Positions 17,627 to 26,696 of a DNA stretch of 64,000 nucleotides are shown one piece after another (the first letter of the stretch is position 1; the number at the start of each line of letters is the position of its first letter). Origin of the DNA: an uncultured Propionimicrobium sp. (GTDB lineage: Bacteria > Actinomycetota > Actinomycetes > Propionibacteriales > Propionibacteriaceae); the NCBI GenBank assembly GCA_946221385.1, contig CAMIGX010000001.1, forward strand, positions 124,001 to 188,000, given 5' to 3'. Below the pieces are notes generated by a model that made no database searches, was not told where the DNA came from, and was given only the letters and a program-made list of their open reading frames with translations. The position numbers and the translations under genes were made by a program.

Positions 17627-19723
17627 ATGAGTTCAAAGGCGAATTCTTCAACTGTCATTCCGGCCAGTGTCAGTGACCTGCGCAATGTGCTTCTCGTCGG
17701 TGCGCCCGGTTCAGGCAAGACGACGCTATTCGAAAATCTCGTCCGCGCGCGGGTGCCCAGCTATCGCGGCGACAAGGACCAAGCCGAACGCACCGCGGCG
17801 TTGACGCTGGCAACGATCAACCAGGGCCCGACCGTCATCAATCTCTTAGACGCCCCCGGCGGCCCCGATTTCCTAGGTGAACTGCGGGCCGGCCTGCGTG
17901 CTGCGGACGCGGCGATCTTCGTCGCCAGCGCCGCCGGCAGCATCGACGTCGCGACGCAATTGCTCTGGCAAGAATGTCAAGCAGCTGGCTTGCCGAGGGC
18001 TATCGTCGTCACCAAATTGGACCTCGGTAAGGCCAGCTTTGAGCAGACCCTGCGACTGTGCAAAGAGCAATTCGGCGCTGGGGTGCACCCGGCCTATCTG
18101 CCCTATCTGGGCGAGGCCGACCAGATCGTCGGCAATCTGTCGCTATTGAGCCGCAAAGTGCACGATTACTCCTCTGGCAGCCGCGAATGGCGTGCGGCGA
18201 CCCAAACCGAGCTGGCAGCGATCGAGGATTTCCGGACCGAATATTTGGAATCGATCATCACTGAATCCGATAACGAGGCGCTGCTCGAGCGCTATTTCGG
18301 CGGGGACGAGTTACAAACCGATGAGGTCATGGAAGACCTGATGAAGGCGCTCTATCACGGCTCCTTCTATCCGGTGATTCCGGTGCTGACCAATGGTGTC
18401 GGCACCGAGGAATTGATCGGCGTCATCGACCGCGGCTTCCCGACCCCGCTGCGCCGCCAGCTACCCGACTTGGCGACCGCAGCTGGTGAACTGATCGAAG
18501 TGGACGGCGTCAGTCAAGACGGTCCCCTGCTGGCCCAAGTCATCCGCACCAGCACCGATCAGTACGCTGGCCGGCTGTCGATGGTGCGAATCTTCTGCGG
18601 CACTTTGAACGCAGACCAGCAGGTGCGCGTCACCGGACAGCGGGAAGCTTTCACCGGCACTCAAAATCCACAGCACCCCGATCACGCGGACGTCGAACGT
18701 CTCGGCCCGATCAGCAGTCTGGACGGCACTGAGCTGATCTCCCGTAGTTCGGCTTTGGCAGGCGAAATCGTCTTCGTCGCCAAGCTAGCTAAAGCCGAGA
18801 CCGGCGACACGATCTCGGACCCGGATCAGCCGGTGGCCTTCGAGCCGTGGCTGCTGCCCGAGCCGCTGTTGCCCGTCGCATTGAAGGCGACAAGCCGAAA
18901 TGACGAGGACAAACTCGCAGCGGCCCTGCAACGATTGCTGGTGGAAGATTCGGCGGTCCGCTTGGAACGCGCGCACGGCACTGATCAATTGCTGCTCTGG
19001 ACCTCCGGCCCGAACCATCATGATCTGCTGCTCAATCGGCTGAGCGGAAAATATGGGGTCAATTTCACCTCTGAGCCGATCAAGACGGCGCTGCGCGAGA
19101 CTTTCATCGCCCCAGCGGTCGGGCACGGCCGCCACGTCAAACAATCCGGCGGCCATGGCCAATACGCGGTCTGCGATATTCGCGTCGAACCTAATGAGCG
19201 CGGGGCTGGTTTCGAATTCATTGACCAGGTCGTCGGCGGTGCGGTGCCACGGCAATTCATCGCTTCGGTCGAGAAAGGCATCCGCGCCCAATTGGACGCC
19301 GGCGTGTTGACCGGACATCGGATGGTCGACGTCAAAGTCACCCTCTATGACGGCAAAGCGCACTCGGTGGACTCTTCCGATATGGCCTTCCAAGCTGCTG
19401 GCGCGCTAGCCATCAAGGACGCCGCGAATACCAAGAATGTCGCACTGCTGGAACCGCTCGACGAGGTCGCTATCGAAATCGCTGAGGAATATCTCGGCAC
19501 GGTGCTGGGCGATCTTTCAGTGCGCCGAGCACAAGTGCTCGGCACTGACCTGCCGGAGCCGGGTAAGACCATCGTGCGGGCATTGGTGCCGCAAAGCGAA
19601 CTGAGCCGTTATGCGATCGACCTGCGTGGCTTGGCGCATGGCACTGGCAAATTCAGCCGTAATTTCCACGGCTACGAGCTGCTGCCAGAACAACTTGCAG
19701 CCGAAATCATCAAGAACAGCTGA
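17627..19723 (+). CDS. Elongation factor G-like protein (EF-G2 type)
   Basis: A 698-residue translational GTPase related to EF-G but outside the canonical group. P-loop is LLVGAPGSGKTTLFENL; switch II reads DAPGGPDF in place of DTPGHVDF; the guanine-specificity loop is VTKLDLGKA in place of NKMD. Domain IV (GHGRHVKQSGGHGQYAVCDI, GHRMVDVKVTLYDG) is kept. Such proteins are common second EF-G-like factors in actinobacteria and generally do not replace EF-G; their role is unsettled. The ATG at 17627 is preferred over an upstream TTG. No good Shine-Dalgarno is visible. Confidence 0.9.
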   Translation: MSSKANSSTVIPASVSDLRNVLLVGAPGSGKTTLFENLVRARVPSYRGDKDQAERTAALTLATINQGPTVINLLDAPGGPDFLGELRAGLRAADAAIFVASAAGSIDVATQLLWQECQAAGLPRAIVVTKLDLGKASFEQTLRLCKEQFGAGVHPAYLPYLGEADQIVGNLSLLSRKVHDYSSGSREWRAATQTELAAIEDFRTEYLESIITESDNEALLERYFGGDELQTDEVMEDLMKALYHGSFYPVIPVLTNGVGTEELIGVIDRGFPTPLRRQLPDLATAAGELIEVDGVSQDGPLLAQVIRTSTDQYAGRLSMVRIFCGTLNADQQVRVTGQREAFTGTQNPQHPDHADVERLGPISSLDGTELISRSSALAGEIVFVAKLAKAETGDTISDPDQPVAFEPWLLPEPLLPVALKATSRNDEDKLAAALQRLLVEDSAVRLERAHGTDQLLLWTSGPNHHDLLLNRLSGKYGVNFTSEPIKTALRETFIAPAVGHGRHVKQSGGHGQYAVCDIRVEPNERGAGFEFIDQVVGGAVPRQFIASVEKGIRAQLDAGVLTGHRMVDVKVTLYDGKAHSVDSSDMAFQAAGALAIKDAANTKNVALLEPLDEVAIEIAEEYLGTVLGDLSVRRAQVLGTDLPEPGKTIVRALVPQSELSRYAIDLRGLAHGTGKFSRNFHGYELLPEQLAAEIIKNS

Positions 19724-19816
19724 TTCAGCCGAGCTAATTTGCCAATTGATGGCCCGACCTGGCGCCGGTTCAGCTGACGAACCAGCCAGCGAAAACCTGC
19801 GGTTAAGCTGGCTGTC

Positions 19817-20638
19817 ATGCCCGCACATCCCGACGTTGAATCGAGCGCGCCTGAAGACAGCCCCATGGCGCTCAGCGCGCCCGCAGACTCAGCGAGGCGA
19901 GCCGATTACGTACCCAAACAGGTCGTGAGCTTCGTACGACGCAGCCCGCGGATGAATCCGTCACAGCGGGCAGCGCTGGACTATGGCATGGAACACTTCG
20001 TGCTGGACGTGCCCGCCGATGAGCGTGAGACGACAATCGCGCCCGACTTCACATTGGATCTGTCGGCCGCGTTTGGACAGCCAGTGGGTGGCGCTGAGCC
20101 GGACGCCAGGCGGCTGATCGTCGAGATTGGTTGCGGTGTCGGTGATTCGCTAGCACCCATGGCCAAAGCCCGTCCGGACGCGGCAGTGCTGGCCTTCGAG
20201 GTCTATCAGCGCGGTGTAGCCAGCACCTGCAGCAAGCTGCGCGCGCTCGAAGTCGACAATGTTCGACTGGTCATGGCCGACGGTGTCGCCGGCTTGGAGC
20301 AGCTGATCCCCGAGGGCAGCGTCAGCGAGCTTTGGACATTCTTTCCTGACCCTTGGCAAAAAAAGCGTCACCACAAGCGTCGGCTGATCTCGTCAGCCTT
20401 CGCCGAGCTGGTGACCTCCCGGCTGGCACCCGGCGGGCTGTGGTGGTTGGCAACCGACTGGGACGAATATGCCAGCCAGATGCGCGAGGTCTTGGACGCC
20501 GCTCCCGGCTTAAAAAATGTCGGCGAACTGCCCGATGGCTGGGCGCAGCGGCTCGATCGTCCCGTCACTAGGTTCGAACGTCGTGGCATCCAAGCTGGCC
20601 GACAGATCCACGACTTGCGCTATCGGAAGCTCGCGTGA
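19817..20638 (+). CDS. trmB: tRNA (guanine-N7-)-methyltransferase
   Basis: Methylates G46 of tRNA. A 273-residue TrmB with VEIGCGVGDSLAPMA as SAM motif I, AFEVYQRGVAS, and the family hallmark FFPDPWQKKRHHKRRLIS. The C-terminal WLATDWDEYASQM is also conserved. The N-terminal 50 residues are variable. Its stop codon overlaps the truA start codon by one base. Confidence 0.95.
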   Translation: MPAHPDVESSAPEDSPMALSAPADSARRADYVPKQVVSFVRRSPRMNPSQRAALDYGMEHFVLDVPADERETTIAPDFTLDLSAAFGQPVGGAEPDARRLIVEIGCGVGDSLAPMAKARPDAAVLAFEVYQRGVASTCSKLRALEVDNVRLVMADGVAGLEQLIPEGSVSELWTFFPDPWQKKRHHKRRLISSAFAELVTSRLAPGGLWWLATDWDEYASQMREVLDAAPGLKNVGELPDGWAQRLDRPVTRFERRGIQAGRQIHDLRYRKLA

Positions 20639-21471
20639 TGAGCGAGACGGTCCGCTGGCGATTGGACATCAGCTATGACGGCACGGATTTTCACGGCTGG
20701 GCGCGCCAAGATGGGCTGCGCACCGTCCAAGGCGAGCTGGAAAGCTGGATCGGCACCTTGCTGCGACTAGCCGAACCGGTGGAATTGACCGTCGCCGGCC
20801 GCACTGACGCTGGGGTGCACGCCCGCGGCCAGGTTGCGCACATCGATCTGGCGACGGATGTTGACGGTATAGAGCTTGGTCGACGGCTGCGTCGGGCGCT
20901 ACCGGCAGATGTCATCGTGCATGATGTCAGCCGAGCACCGGACGGCTTTGATGCCCGTTTCGCGGCGACCTGGCGGCGCTATTGCTATCGGATTTGGGAC
21001 TTGGACGCCCGCCCAGATCCCTTGCAGCGCGGCATGGTGACGGTCGTCCGAGATCGACTGGACGTCGCACGGATGCAGGCAGCCGCAGCCAGGCTGATTG
21101 GTCTGCATGATTTCGTCGCCTTCTGTAAGCAACGCGACGGCGCGACCACGATTCGCGAGCTGACTAGCCTCGACGTACACCGAGCCGACGGCCCGACGGG
21201 GATGATCGAGGTCTGGGTGCAAGCTGACGCTTTTTGTCATTCGATGGTCCGTGCGTTGGTGGGCGCGCTGGTCGCCGTCGGTGCTGGGCGACGCGAACCT
21301 GCTTGGATCGACGAGCTGCTGGCTAGCACGCAGCGCAGCGGAGCAGTGCACGTCATGGCAGCGCACGGCTTGACTCTGGAGTCAGTCGGGTATCCCAGCG
21401 ACGATCAACTGCACTCGCGCGTCGAACAGGCTCGAGCAAGACGCGAAGCCAGCGAACTCAATTGCCCTTAG
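20638..21471 (+). CDS. truA: tRNA pseudouridine(38-40) synthase
   Basis: A 277-residue TruA: DISYDGTDFHGWARQ at the N-terminus, the catalytic aspartate in AGRTDAGVHARGQVAH, RRYCYRIWD, and the C-terminal HSMVRALVGALVAVG. In most actinobacteria truA follows rplQ on the same strand; here it is on the opposite strand and coupled to trmB, showing a local rearrangement. Confidence 0.96.
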   Translation: MSETVRWRLDISYDGTDFHGWARQDGLRTVQGELESWIGTLLRLAEPVELTVAGRTDAGVHARGQVAHIDLATDVDGIELGRRLRRALPADVIVHDVSRAPDGFDARFAATWRRYCYRIWDLDARPDPLQRGMVTVVRDRLDVARMQAAAARLIGLHDFVAFCKQRDGATTIRELTSLDVHRADGPTGMIEVWVQADAFCHSMVRALVGALVAVGAGRREPAWIDELLASTQRSGAVHVMAAHGLTLESVGYPSDDQLHSRVEQARARREASELNCP

Positions 21472-21536
21472 CGGGTGTCTAGCTGAGCTCGGCTTGACTG
21501 GGCACAGTCGCCTGCCACGTCCTAGGCTGTCAGCCG

Positions 21537-22142
21537 ATGAGCCACTATTTTCTAACTCCCGAAAAAATCGGACCCACCCACCAGGTGCAGGCCAAGATTT
21601 GGGGACGCGAATATCAGCTGCTGAGCGCGCCGGGTGTGTTCAGCGCGCACCGGCTCGATCTTGGCACCTCGGTGCTCTTTCGGGAGACGACTCCCCCGCC
21701 AGCTGAGGCGAGTCACCTGCTCGACCTGGGTTGCGGTTTTGGGCCGATCACCATCGCATTGGCTGATCAATGCCCCAACGCACACGTCGACGCGATCGAC
21801 GTCAACGATCTCGCGCTCGAACTGACTGGCCAGAATGCAGCGCGACTGGGATTCGCTGAGCGCGTCCACGCGATGCGTCCCGACGATGTACCAGCCGAAA
21901 CCGACTATGACGAGATCTGGTCGAATCCGCCGATTCGAGTCGGCAAAGAGGCCCTACACGAACTGCTCTTGCGTTGGCTGCCGAGATTAAAGCCCGACGG
22001 CATCTGTTGGCTGGTCGTCGGCAAGAACTTGGGCGCAGATTCGCTACAAGATTGGTTGATCGACCAAGGCTGGCCAACTGAGCGCATCGCTTCGGCCAAA
22101 GGTTTCCGTATCTTGCGAGTCAGCCGGACTGTTCGCATATAG
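21537..22142 (+). CDS. RsmC-like class I methyltransferase
   Basis: A 201-residue protein with SAM motif I (LLDLGCGFGPITIALA), IDVNDLALELTGQNAARLG, and an NPPIRVGK motif of the NPPY type used by N-methyltransferases acting on RNA or DNA bases. It matches the C-terminal domain of 16S rRNA G1207 methyltransferase RsmC; the N-terminal pseudo-domain of RsmC is missing, as is usual in actinobacterial relatives. Target is inferred. Confidence 0.85.
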   Translation: MSHYFLTPEKIGPTHQVQAKIWGREYQLLSAPGVFSAHRLDLGTSVLFRETTPPPAEASHLLDLGCGFGPITIALADQCPNAHVDAIDVNDLALELTGQNAARLGFAERVHAMRPDDVPAETDYDEIWSNPPIRVGKEALHELLLRWLPRLKPDGICWLVVGKNLGADSLQDWLIDQGWPTERIASAKGFRILRVSRTVRI

Positions 22143-22232
22143 CCGAACGCCCTACCGAGCGGCACATCCGAAACTACGCTGGATACCAGTGTTCACTGCT
22201 GATGGTGAACCCCCGACTCTTTAGGAGGACCA

Positions 22233-22439
22233 ATGGGTATCGGTGACGACATCAAGAACGCTGCGCAAGACGCCGCCGGCAAGGTCAAGGAAGGCTTCGG
22301 CAATCTGACCAACAACGAAGAAGCGACTGCTGAGGGCAAGCTCGACCAGGCCAAGGCGCAGGCCGCCAAGGGCGTCGAGAACGCCAAGGAAGCCGCCGCC
22401 GAGGCGCGCGACGACATCAAGCGCAAGATCCAGGACTGA
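22233..22439 (+). CDS. CsbD family stress protein
   Basis: A 68-residue, very charged, helical protein: GIGDDIKNAAQDAAGKVKEG and repeated K/A/E heptad-like stretches, matching the CsbD family of general-stress proteins. Function is not known. A strong Shine-Dalgarno (TTTAGGAGGACC) precedes the ATG and the codon choice is that of a highly expressed gene. Confidence 0.88.
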   Translation: MGIGDDIKNAAQDAAGKVKEGFGNLTNNEEATAEGKLDQAKAQAAKGVENAKEAAAEARDDIKRKIQD

Positions 22440-22476
22440 CCTGACGAACTCCGGTTCGTTTCAACAGAACCTCTTG

Positions 22477-22508
22477 AAGCGTCCGGGGAAATATCTCCGG
22501 ACGCTTTT
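22477..22508 (+). terminator. Terminator between csbD and sodA
   Basis: Ten-base-pair stem AAGCGTCCGG / CCGGACGCTT followed by TT. It ends only about 31 bases before the sodA start codon, leaving little room for a separate sodA promoter. Confidence 0.8.
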
Positions 22509-22539
22509 CAATATCCACGATCTAATAGAAGGAAACGAG

Positions 22540-23142
22540 ATGGCTGTTTACACCCTGCCCGACCTGCCCTACGACTTCGGTGCGCTCGAACCGCACATCA
22601 GCGGCGAAATCATGCAGCTGCACCACGACAAGCACCACCAGGCCTACGTCGACGGCGCCAACAAGGCCCTGGAGAAGCTGGCTGAGGCCCGCGAATCCGG
22701 CAACTTCGACAACATCGGCAAGCTGGAAAAGGACCTGGCCTTCAACCTGGGTGGCCACGTCAACCACTCCACGTTCTGGCAGAACCTGACCCCGGATGCT
22801 CAAGAGCGTCCCGATGGCGAACTGGCCACTGCGATCGACGAATACTTCGGATCCTTTGATGGCTTCAAGAATCAATTCAGCGAGGCCGCCAAAGCCTTGC
22901 AGGGTTCTGGTTGGGCAGCGCTGGTCTACGACAACTTGGGCAAGCGGCTGAACGTCATCAACTTCTATGATCAGCAGAACGGCACCCCGCTGGGTCAGAC
23001 CCCGCTGCTGCTGCTCGACATGTGGGAGCACGCCTACTACTTGCAGTACAAGAACGTCAAGGCTGATTACGTCAAGGCCTACTGGAACATCATCAACTGG
23101 GCTGATGTCGCCGAGCGCTTCAGCAAGGCACAGCAGGGCTGA
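22540..23142 (+). CDS. sodA: Superoxide dismutase (Fe/Mn)
   Basis: Removes superoxide. A 200-residue Fe/Mn-SOD: YTLPDLPYDFGALEPHISG at the start, metal ligands in LHHDKHHQAYVDGAN, GGHVNHSTFW and DMWEHAYYLQYKN, and GSGWAALVYD. The ATG at 22540 has GAAGGA upstream; an earlier in-frame ATG lies inside the terminator and is rejected. Metal choice cannot be decided; related propionibacterial enzymes can use either metal. Confidence 0.97.
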   Translation: MAVYTLPDLPYDFGALEPHISGEIMQLHHDKHHQAYVDGANKALEKLAEARESGNFDNIGKLEKDLAFNLGGHVNHSTFWQNLTPDAQERPDGELATAIDEYFGSFDGFKNQFSEAAKALQGSGWAALVYDNLGKRLNVINFYDQQNGTPLGQTPLLLLDMWEHAYYLQYKNVKADYVKAYWNIINWADVAERFSKAQQG

Positions 23143-23162
23143 GCAAGCTACTAAAGCTGAAA

Positions 23163-23199
23163 ATTCAGGTGGTCGTCCGAGTTGGGCGGCCACCTGAAT
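23163..23199 (+). terminator. Terminator after sodA
   Basis: Inverted repeat ATTCAGGTGG / CCACCTGAAT with additional inner pairing, followed by CATTTTCG. It lies 20 bases past the sodA stop codon. Confidence 0.75.
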
Positions 23200-23312
23200 C
23201 ATTTTCGTTACGACTAGGCATGACGAGCAGCCCATCGACTTGGCTGAAAGCCAGACAGAAGGGCTGGCATGCCCCTTGTTGCCATCTTTTCTTAGAGATT
23301 TTCAGCTTTCCT

Positions 23313-23340
23313 TTGGGATTTCTCAGAAACTAAGTAGAGT
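23313..23340 (+). promoter_or_regulatory. Candidate rpfB promoter
   Basis: -35 TTGGGA (23313-23318) and -10 TAGAGT (23335-23340) separated by 16 bases, about 75 bases before the rpfB start codon. The leader was checked for the c-di-AMP (ydaO) riboswitch often found before rpf genes; no match was seen. Confidence 0.4.
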
Positions 23341-23415
23341 CGTAGTGGTCCACGGATCGAGGGCCTACGCAGCTAGCTGAAGACCCGTCCGATATCCGCC
23401 TAAGACAGGAAACGA

Positions 23416-24543
23416 ATGCAGAAATCTATTGCCGCCGTTATCGCAGGTGGTCTGACGGCCACGACCATTGGAGCCGGCGCCTACGCCAACACGATGATCA
23501 AGGACGTCACCCTAGTCGTCGACGGTCAGCCCCAGCAGGTCACGGTGTGGGGAGATACCGTTGCAGACGCACTCAAGCGCCAAAACATCACCCTGTCAGA
23601 GCACGACCAAGTGGTTCCGGCAGCTAGCTCCAAGCTCGCCAAGGGCAGCGTCATCGATATCAAGTTCGGCCGCCAGGTCAGCATCGACGTTGACGGTGTC
23701 ACCAAGACGATTTGGACGACGGCCACCAACCTCAATGACGTGCTGCACAAATTCGGACTGTCCGATCCTGCCGCGCAGATCTCCGTGGATCGCTCCTCGG
23801 CGCTGGGCCGCGAGGGTCTGGCTTTGAGCGCGATCACGGCTAAGAGCGCGACCATCAAATTCGACGGCAACGTGGCTGATGTCCGCACCCCGGCGCGCAC
23901 GGTGGGCGACCTGTTGAACTACCACGGCATCGAGCTGGGCGCCGACGACCGCGTCACTCCGTCGACCGACACCGTGCTGACCGACGGCGCGCAGATCGTC
24001 GTGCAGCGCGTCAATGTTTCTGATGCGCAAGAAAAGCAGGTCATCGACTACGAGACCAAGGAAACTGAGGACAGCGACCTGAGCCGCGGCACCCGCCAGA
24101 TCGTAGTCAAGGGTGTGGAGGGCGAAAAGCTCGTCACGACCCGCATCATCGTCGTTGACGGAGTCGAGGAATCCCGCACCGTCATCAACGAAGAGGTCAT
24201 CAAGCAGCCAGTGACCCAAGAGGTCAAGGTCGGCACTAAGGCCACCACCGCCGCTGGCGGCAGCAACACTGGCGCCCCTGCCCCGGCTGTCGCCGACGGA
24301 TCCGTTTGGGATCGTCTGGCGCAGTGTGAATCCAGCGGCAACTGGTCGATCAACACTGGCAATGGCTTCTACGGCGGCCTGCAGTTCACCGCCGGCACCT
24401 GGTTGGCCTACGGCGGCGGCCAGTACGCCCCGCGCGCAGACCTGGCTACCCGCGAACAGCAGATCGACGTCGCGACCCGCACTCAGCAAGGCCAAGGATG
24501 GGGCGCCTGGCCGGCTTGCACCGCTAAGCTCGGCATTCGCTGA
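23416..24543 (+). CDS. rpfB: Resuscitation-promoting factor, RpfB type
   Basis: A secreted cell-wall hydrolase that helps dormant or starved cells resume growth. A 375-residue protein: N-terminal signal/anchor (1-25), three DUF348 repeats (about 28-70, 85-127, 142-190), a G5 domain (about 205-275) with GTRQIVVKGVEGEKLVTTRI, an Ala/Gly/Pro linker, and the transglycosylase-like Rpf domain from 295. The catalytic Glu is Glu305 in QCESSGNWSIN, followed by YGGLQFTAGTWLAYGG. Domain order equals that of RpfB. In many actinobacteria rpfB lies beside ksgA; here it stands alone. Confidence 0.95.
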   Translation: MQKSIAAVIAGGLTATTIGAGAYANTMIKDVTLVVDGQPQQVTVWGDTVADALKRQNITLSEHDQVVPAASSKLAKGSVIDIKFGRQVSIDVDGVTKTIWTTATNLNDVLHKFGLSDPAAQISVDRSSALGREGLALSAITAKSATIKFDGNVADVRTPARTVGDLLNYHGIELGADDRVTPSTDTVLTDGAQIVVQRVNVSDAQEKQVIDYETKETEDSDLSRGTRQIVVKGVEGEKLVTTRIIVVDGVEESRTVINEEVIKQPVTQEVKVGTKATTAAGGSNTGAPAPAVADGSVWDRLAQCESSGNWSINTGNGFYGGLQFTAGTWLAYGGGQYAPRADLATREQQIDVATRTQQGQGWGAWPACTAKLGIR

Positions 24544-24572
24544 GTCGAGCAGCCAAAAATCACACGCAGCTA

Positions 24573-24604
24573 GACGGGGTTCTGACGATGGTCAGGGCCC
24601 CGTC
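24573..24604 (+). terminator. Hairpin after rpfB
   Basis: Stem GACGGGG / CCCCGTC with an inner CTGAC / GTCAG pair and a GATG loop, 30 bases past the rpfB stop codon. It has no T tract, so termination is only probable. Confidence 0.45.
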
Positions 24605-24765
24605 GGCATAGCTAGGCAATGATCCAGCACCTAGGCCAGGACGGGAGCTAGCTGAGGCGCGCTCGCAGGCGCCGAGCGAAAATCCACGAGACTCCCAGTG
24701 CGTGCCAGAAGGTATCAGTCGAGCTCGACGGCGGCTGCCAGCAGCCGTGACTAGCAGGCTTGCTC

Positions 24766-25869
24766 TCAGGACTTCTTGTCTGCCAGCTCGGTGTGGATCG
24801 CCAACATCTTCGTGACACAGGCATCCCAGCTGAACCGTTCAGCTCGCTTTCTCGCCGCGATCCGCAAGCCATCACCGAGCCGCGGTAGCAGACGCTCGAT
24901 CGCGTCGGCGATGCCCTCAGCGGTCGGTGGGCCTGATTCTCCGCAGGATTCGTCCACCACTTCATGCGCACCGCCGCGGTCGGAGGTGACTACTGGGGTA
25001 CCACATGCAAGGGCTTCTAGGACGGCGAGTCCGAAGGTCTCGGTCGGGCATACCGATAGCGAGATGTGCGAGCGCGCATAAGCTCTGGCGACGTCGCTAC
25101 GACCCTGCAGATAGCCGTGAAAGTGCACCGGGGCGCGTCCCGCTAGCTTCTTTAGCCGTTCTTCGTCGTCGCCCTTGCCGTACATGTGCAGCTCGAAGTC
25201 GTGGCCGCGCTCATGCAGTTCGACGGCCGCCGCGACGGCCAACTGCGGATATTTTTCCCGCGACATCCGTCCGACATAGCAAAGCTGAATCGGTCCGCTG
25301 GTTGGCGGCCGGCCCGCCCTCGGCTGAAAAGTACGCAGATCCACCCCCAATGGCACCAGTCGCACATCTTCACGCACACCTCGCCATTCACCAGCCGAAT
25401 ATTCGCTAGTCACGACGATTTCGTCGAAGATACCTGCCAAGTGGTGGTCCCACCGCCGCACGAGCGGGTTGAGGTCGACATGGCCGCCCAGATAGTCCGT
25501 CGACATGTCGCCCAATTGTTCATGGCTGAGCAGCATCGTCCCGATCTGGGCCCGATTCGCCCAGCGGGCACCAGCCAACATCGTGGATTTATCTGAGCAT
25601 TCGATGCTGCTTGGTTTGAATTTCCGCAAGATCTCATGGACCTTCAGCGGGCGGGTCACCATGCGATATCCGTTTGGCACCCGCGGGGACGCGATAGTCG
25701 CCAAGACGCCATGTTCGTTCTCGGTGACGGCGTCGCGTCGACCTGGAATGAGCAGCAGCCGTTCGTGTCCGGCACGTACATAGCCTTGGCCGATCTGATC
25801 GACGGCGAATTTTAGACCACCAGACACTGGGGAGACGAAGTTAGCCAGCTGCGCGATGCGTAATGTCAT
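24766..25869 (-). CDS. GT4 family glycosyltransferase
   Basis: A 367-residue GT-B glycosyltransferase. The N-terminal half has ANFVSPVSGGLKFAVDQIG; the donor site shows LCYVGRMSREKYPQLA, LHMYGKGDDEERLKKLA, and the E-x7-E motif in PTETFGLAVLEALACGTPVV. It resembles actinobacterial alpha-mannosyltransferases of the PimC/PimB class, but the sugar and acceptor cannot be fixed. It is a single gene facing rpfB, downstream of the rplQ terminator. Confidence 0.8.
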   Translation of the reverse strand: MTLRIAQLANFVSPVSGGLKFAVDQIGQGYVRAGHERLLLIPGRRDAVTENEHGVLATIASPRVPNGYRMVTRPLKVHEILRKFKPSSIECSDKSTMLAGARWANRAQIGTMLLSHEQLGDMSTDYLGGHVDLNPLVRRWDHHLAGIFDEIVVTSEYSAGEWRGVREDVRLVPLGVDLRTFQPRAGRPPTSGPIQLCYVGRMSREKYPQLAVAAAVELHERGHDFELHMYGKGDDEERLKKLAGRAPVHFHGYLQGRSDVARAYARSHISLSVCPTETFGLAVLEALACGTPVVTSDRGGAHEVVDESCGESGPPTAEGIADAIERLLPRLGDGLRIAARKRAERFSWDACVTKMLAIHTELADKKS

Positions 25870-25925
25870 GATCGCTGGCCTTGCTGCGAACTCATGGCTT
25901 GCACATTACCCAACAGCCAAAGCTA

Positions 25926-25956
25926 AAGGCCGGTCTCGCGTGGAGACCGGCCTTTT
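25926..25956 (-). terminator. Terminator of the rpsM-rplQ operon
   Basis: Twelve-base-pair stem AAGGCCGGTCTC / GAGACCGGCCTT with a five-base loop, 24 bases past the rplQ stop codon. The T-rich flank is stronger on the plus side; the stem alone is very stable. Confidence 0.75.
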
Positions 25957-25979
25957 CACTTGCTCGATATTGCGTCGAA

Positions 25980-26666
25980 TCAGGCTTCCTGATCGGCAGC
26001 CTCGACTGCATCGTCACCGTCAGCTGCTTCGCTGGCAGCCGCATTCTTAGGCGCAGCGAAACCAGCAGCCTCAGCGGCCTCAACGCTGTTGAACCAGATC
26101 TCCGCGATTGTCGCGTCATAGGACGGCGACTCAGGAGTGTGGTAGAGCATCGAATCTTCGTTGCCCTTGATGTCGAAGCCCTCTGGCGGAGTGGTGCCGC
26201 GGAAGGAGTTTTCGCCGTAATCCATCACCTCGGCGTCGGCAGTCTCGACCGGCGCGACGGCAGCCTCAGCAGCGGCTGGCTTAGCCTTGGCGCGCGGCTT
26301 GGGCTGCACCTGCTCGGTCACCAACTCGATGATGGCCATCGGGGCGTTGTCGCCCTTGCGGGGACCGATCTTGGTGATTCGGGTGTAGCCGCCTTCGCGG
26401 CCTTCCATCTGCGGAGCGATTTCGGTGAACAGAACGTGCACGACGTTCTTGTCGGTGATCGCGCGGTTGACGAGTCGACGAGAGTGCAGATCGCCGCGCT
26501 TGGCCTTGGTGATCAGCGTCTCGGCCAACGGCTGCACCCGACGAGCGCGAGTCTCAGTGGTGGTGATCTTGCCGTGCTCGAACAGCTGGCTGGCCAGGTT
26601 GTTCAAAATGATCCGCTGGTGAGCGGGAGTCCCACCGATGCGGGGACCCTTAGTTGGCTTGGGCAT
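25980..26666 (-). CDS. rplQ: 50S ribosomal protein L17 with extra C-terminal domain
   Basis: A 228-residue L17. Residues 1-118 are the normal protein (MPKPTKGPRIGGTPAHQR, ITTTETRARRVQPLAE, GYTRITKIGPRKGDNAPM). After an Ala/Pro linker, residues 160-208 form a second conserved-looking module: FDIKGNEDSMLYHTPESP, then YDATIAEIWFNS and AAEAAGF. This matches the 'sunset' type motif (IKGN..S..YH.P.S..Y..T.AE.WF) found at the end of several actinobacterial proteins. Its role on the ribosome is unknown. Last gene of the operon. Confidence 0.95.
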   Translation of the reverse strand: MPKPTKGPRIGGTPAHQRIILNNLASQLFEHGKITTTETRARRVQPLAETLITKAKRGDLHSRRLVNRAITDKNVVHVLFTEIAPQMEGREGGYTRITKIGPRKGDNAPMAIIELVTEQVQPKPRAKAKPAAAEAAVAPVETADAEVMDYGENSFRGTTPPEGFDIKGNEDSMLYHTPESPSYDATIAEIWFNSVEAAEAAGFAAPKNAAASEAADGDDAVEAADQEA

Positions 26667-26696
26667 TTCGGTTCTCCGTGTGTTCTTTCTCGCCGA

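Noticed and set aside
23341..23415. A c-di-AMP (ydaO-type) riboswitch before rpfB
   Set aside because: Such switches often precede rpf genes, but the conserved purine-rich core was not found in this leader.
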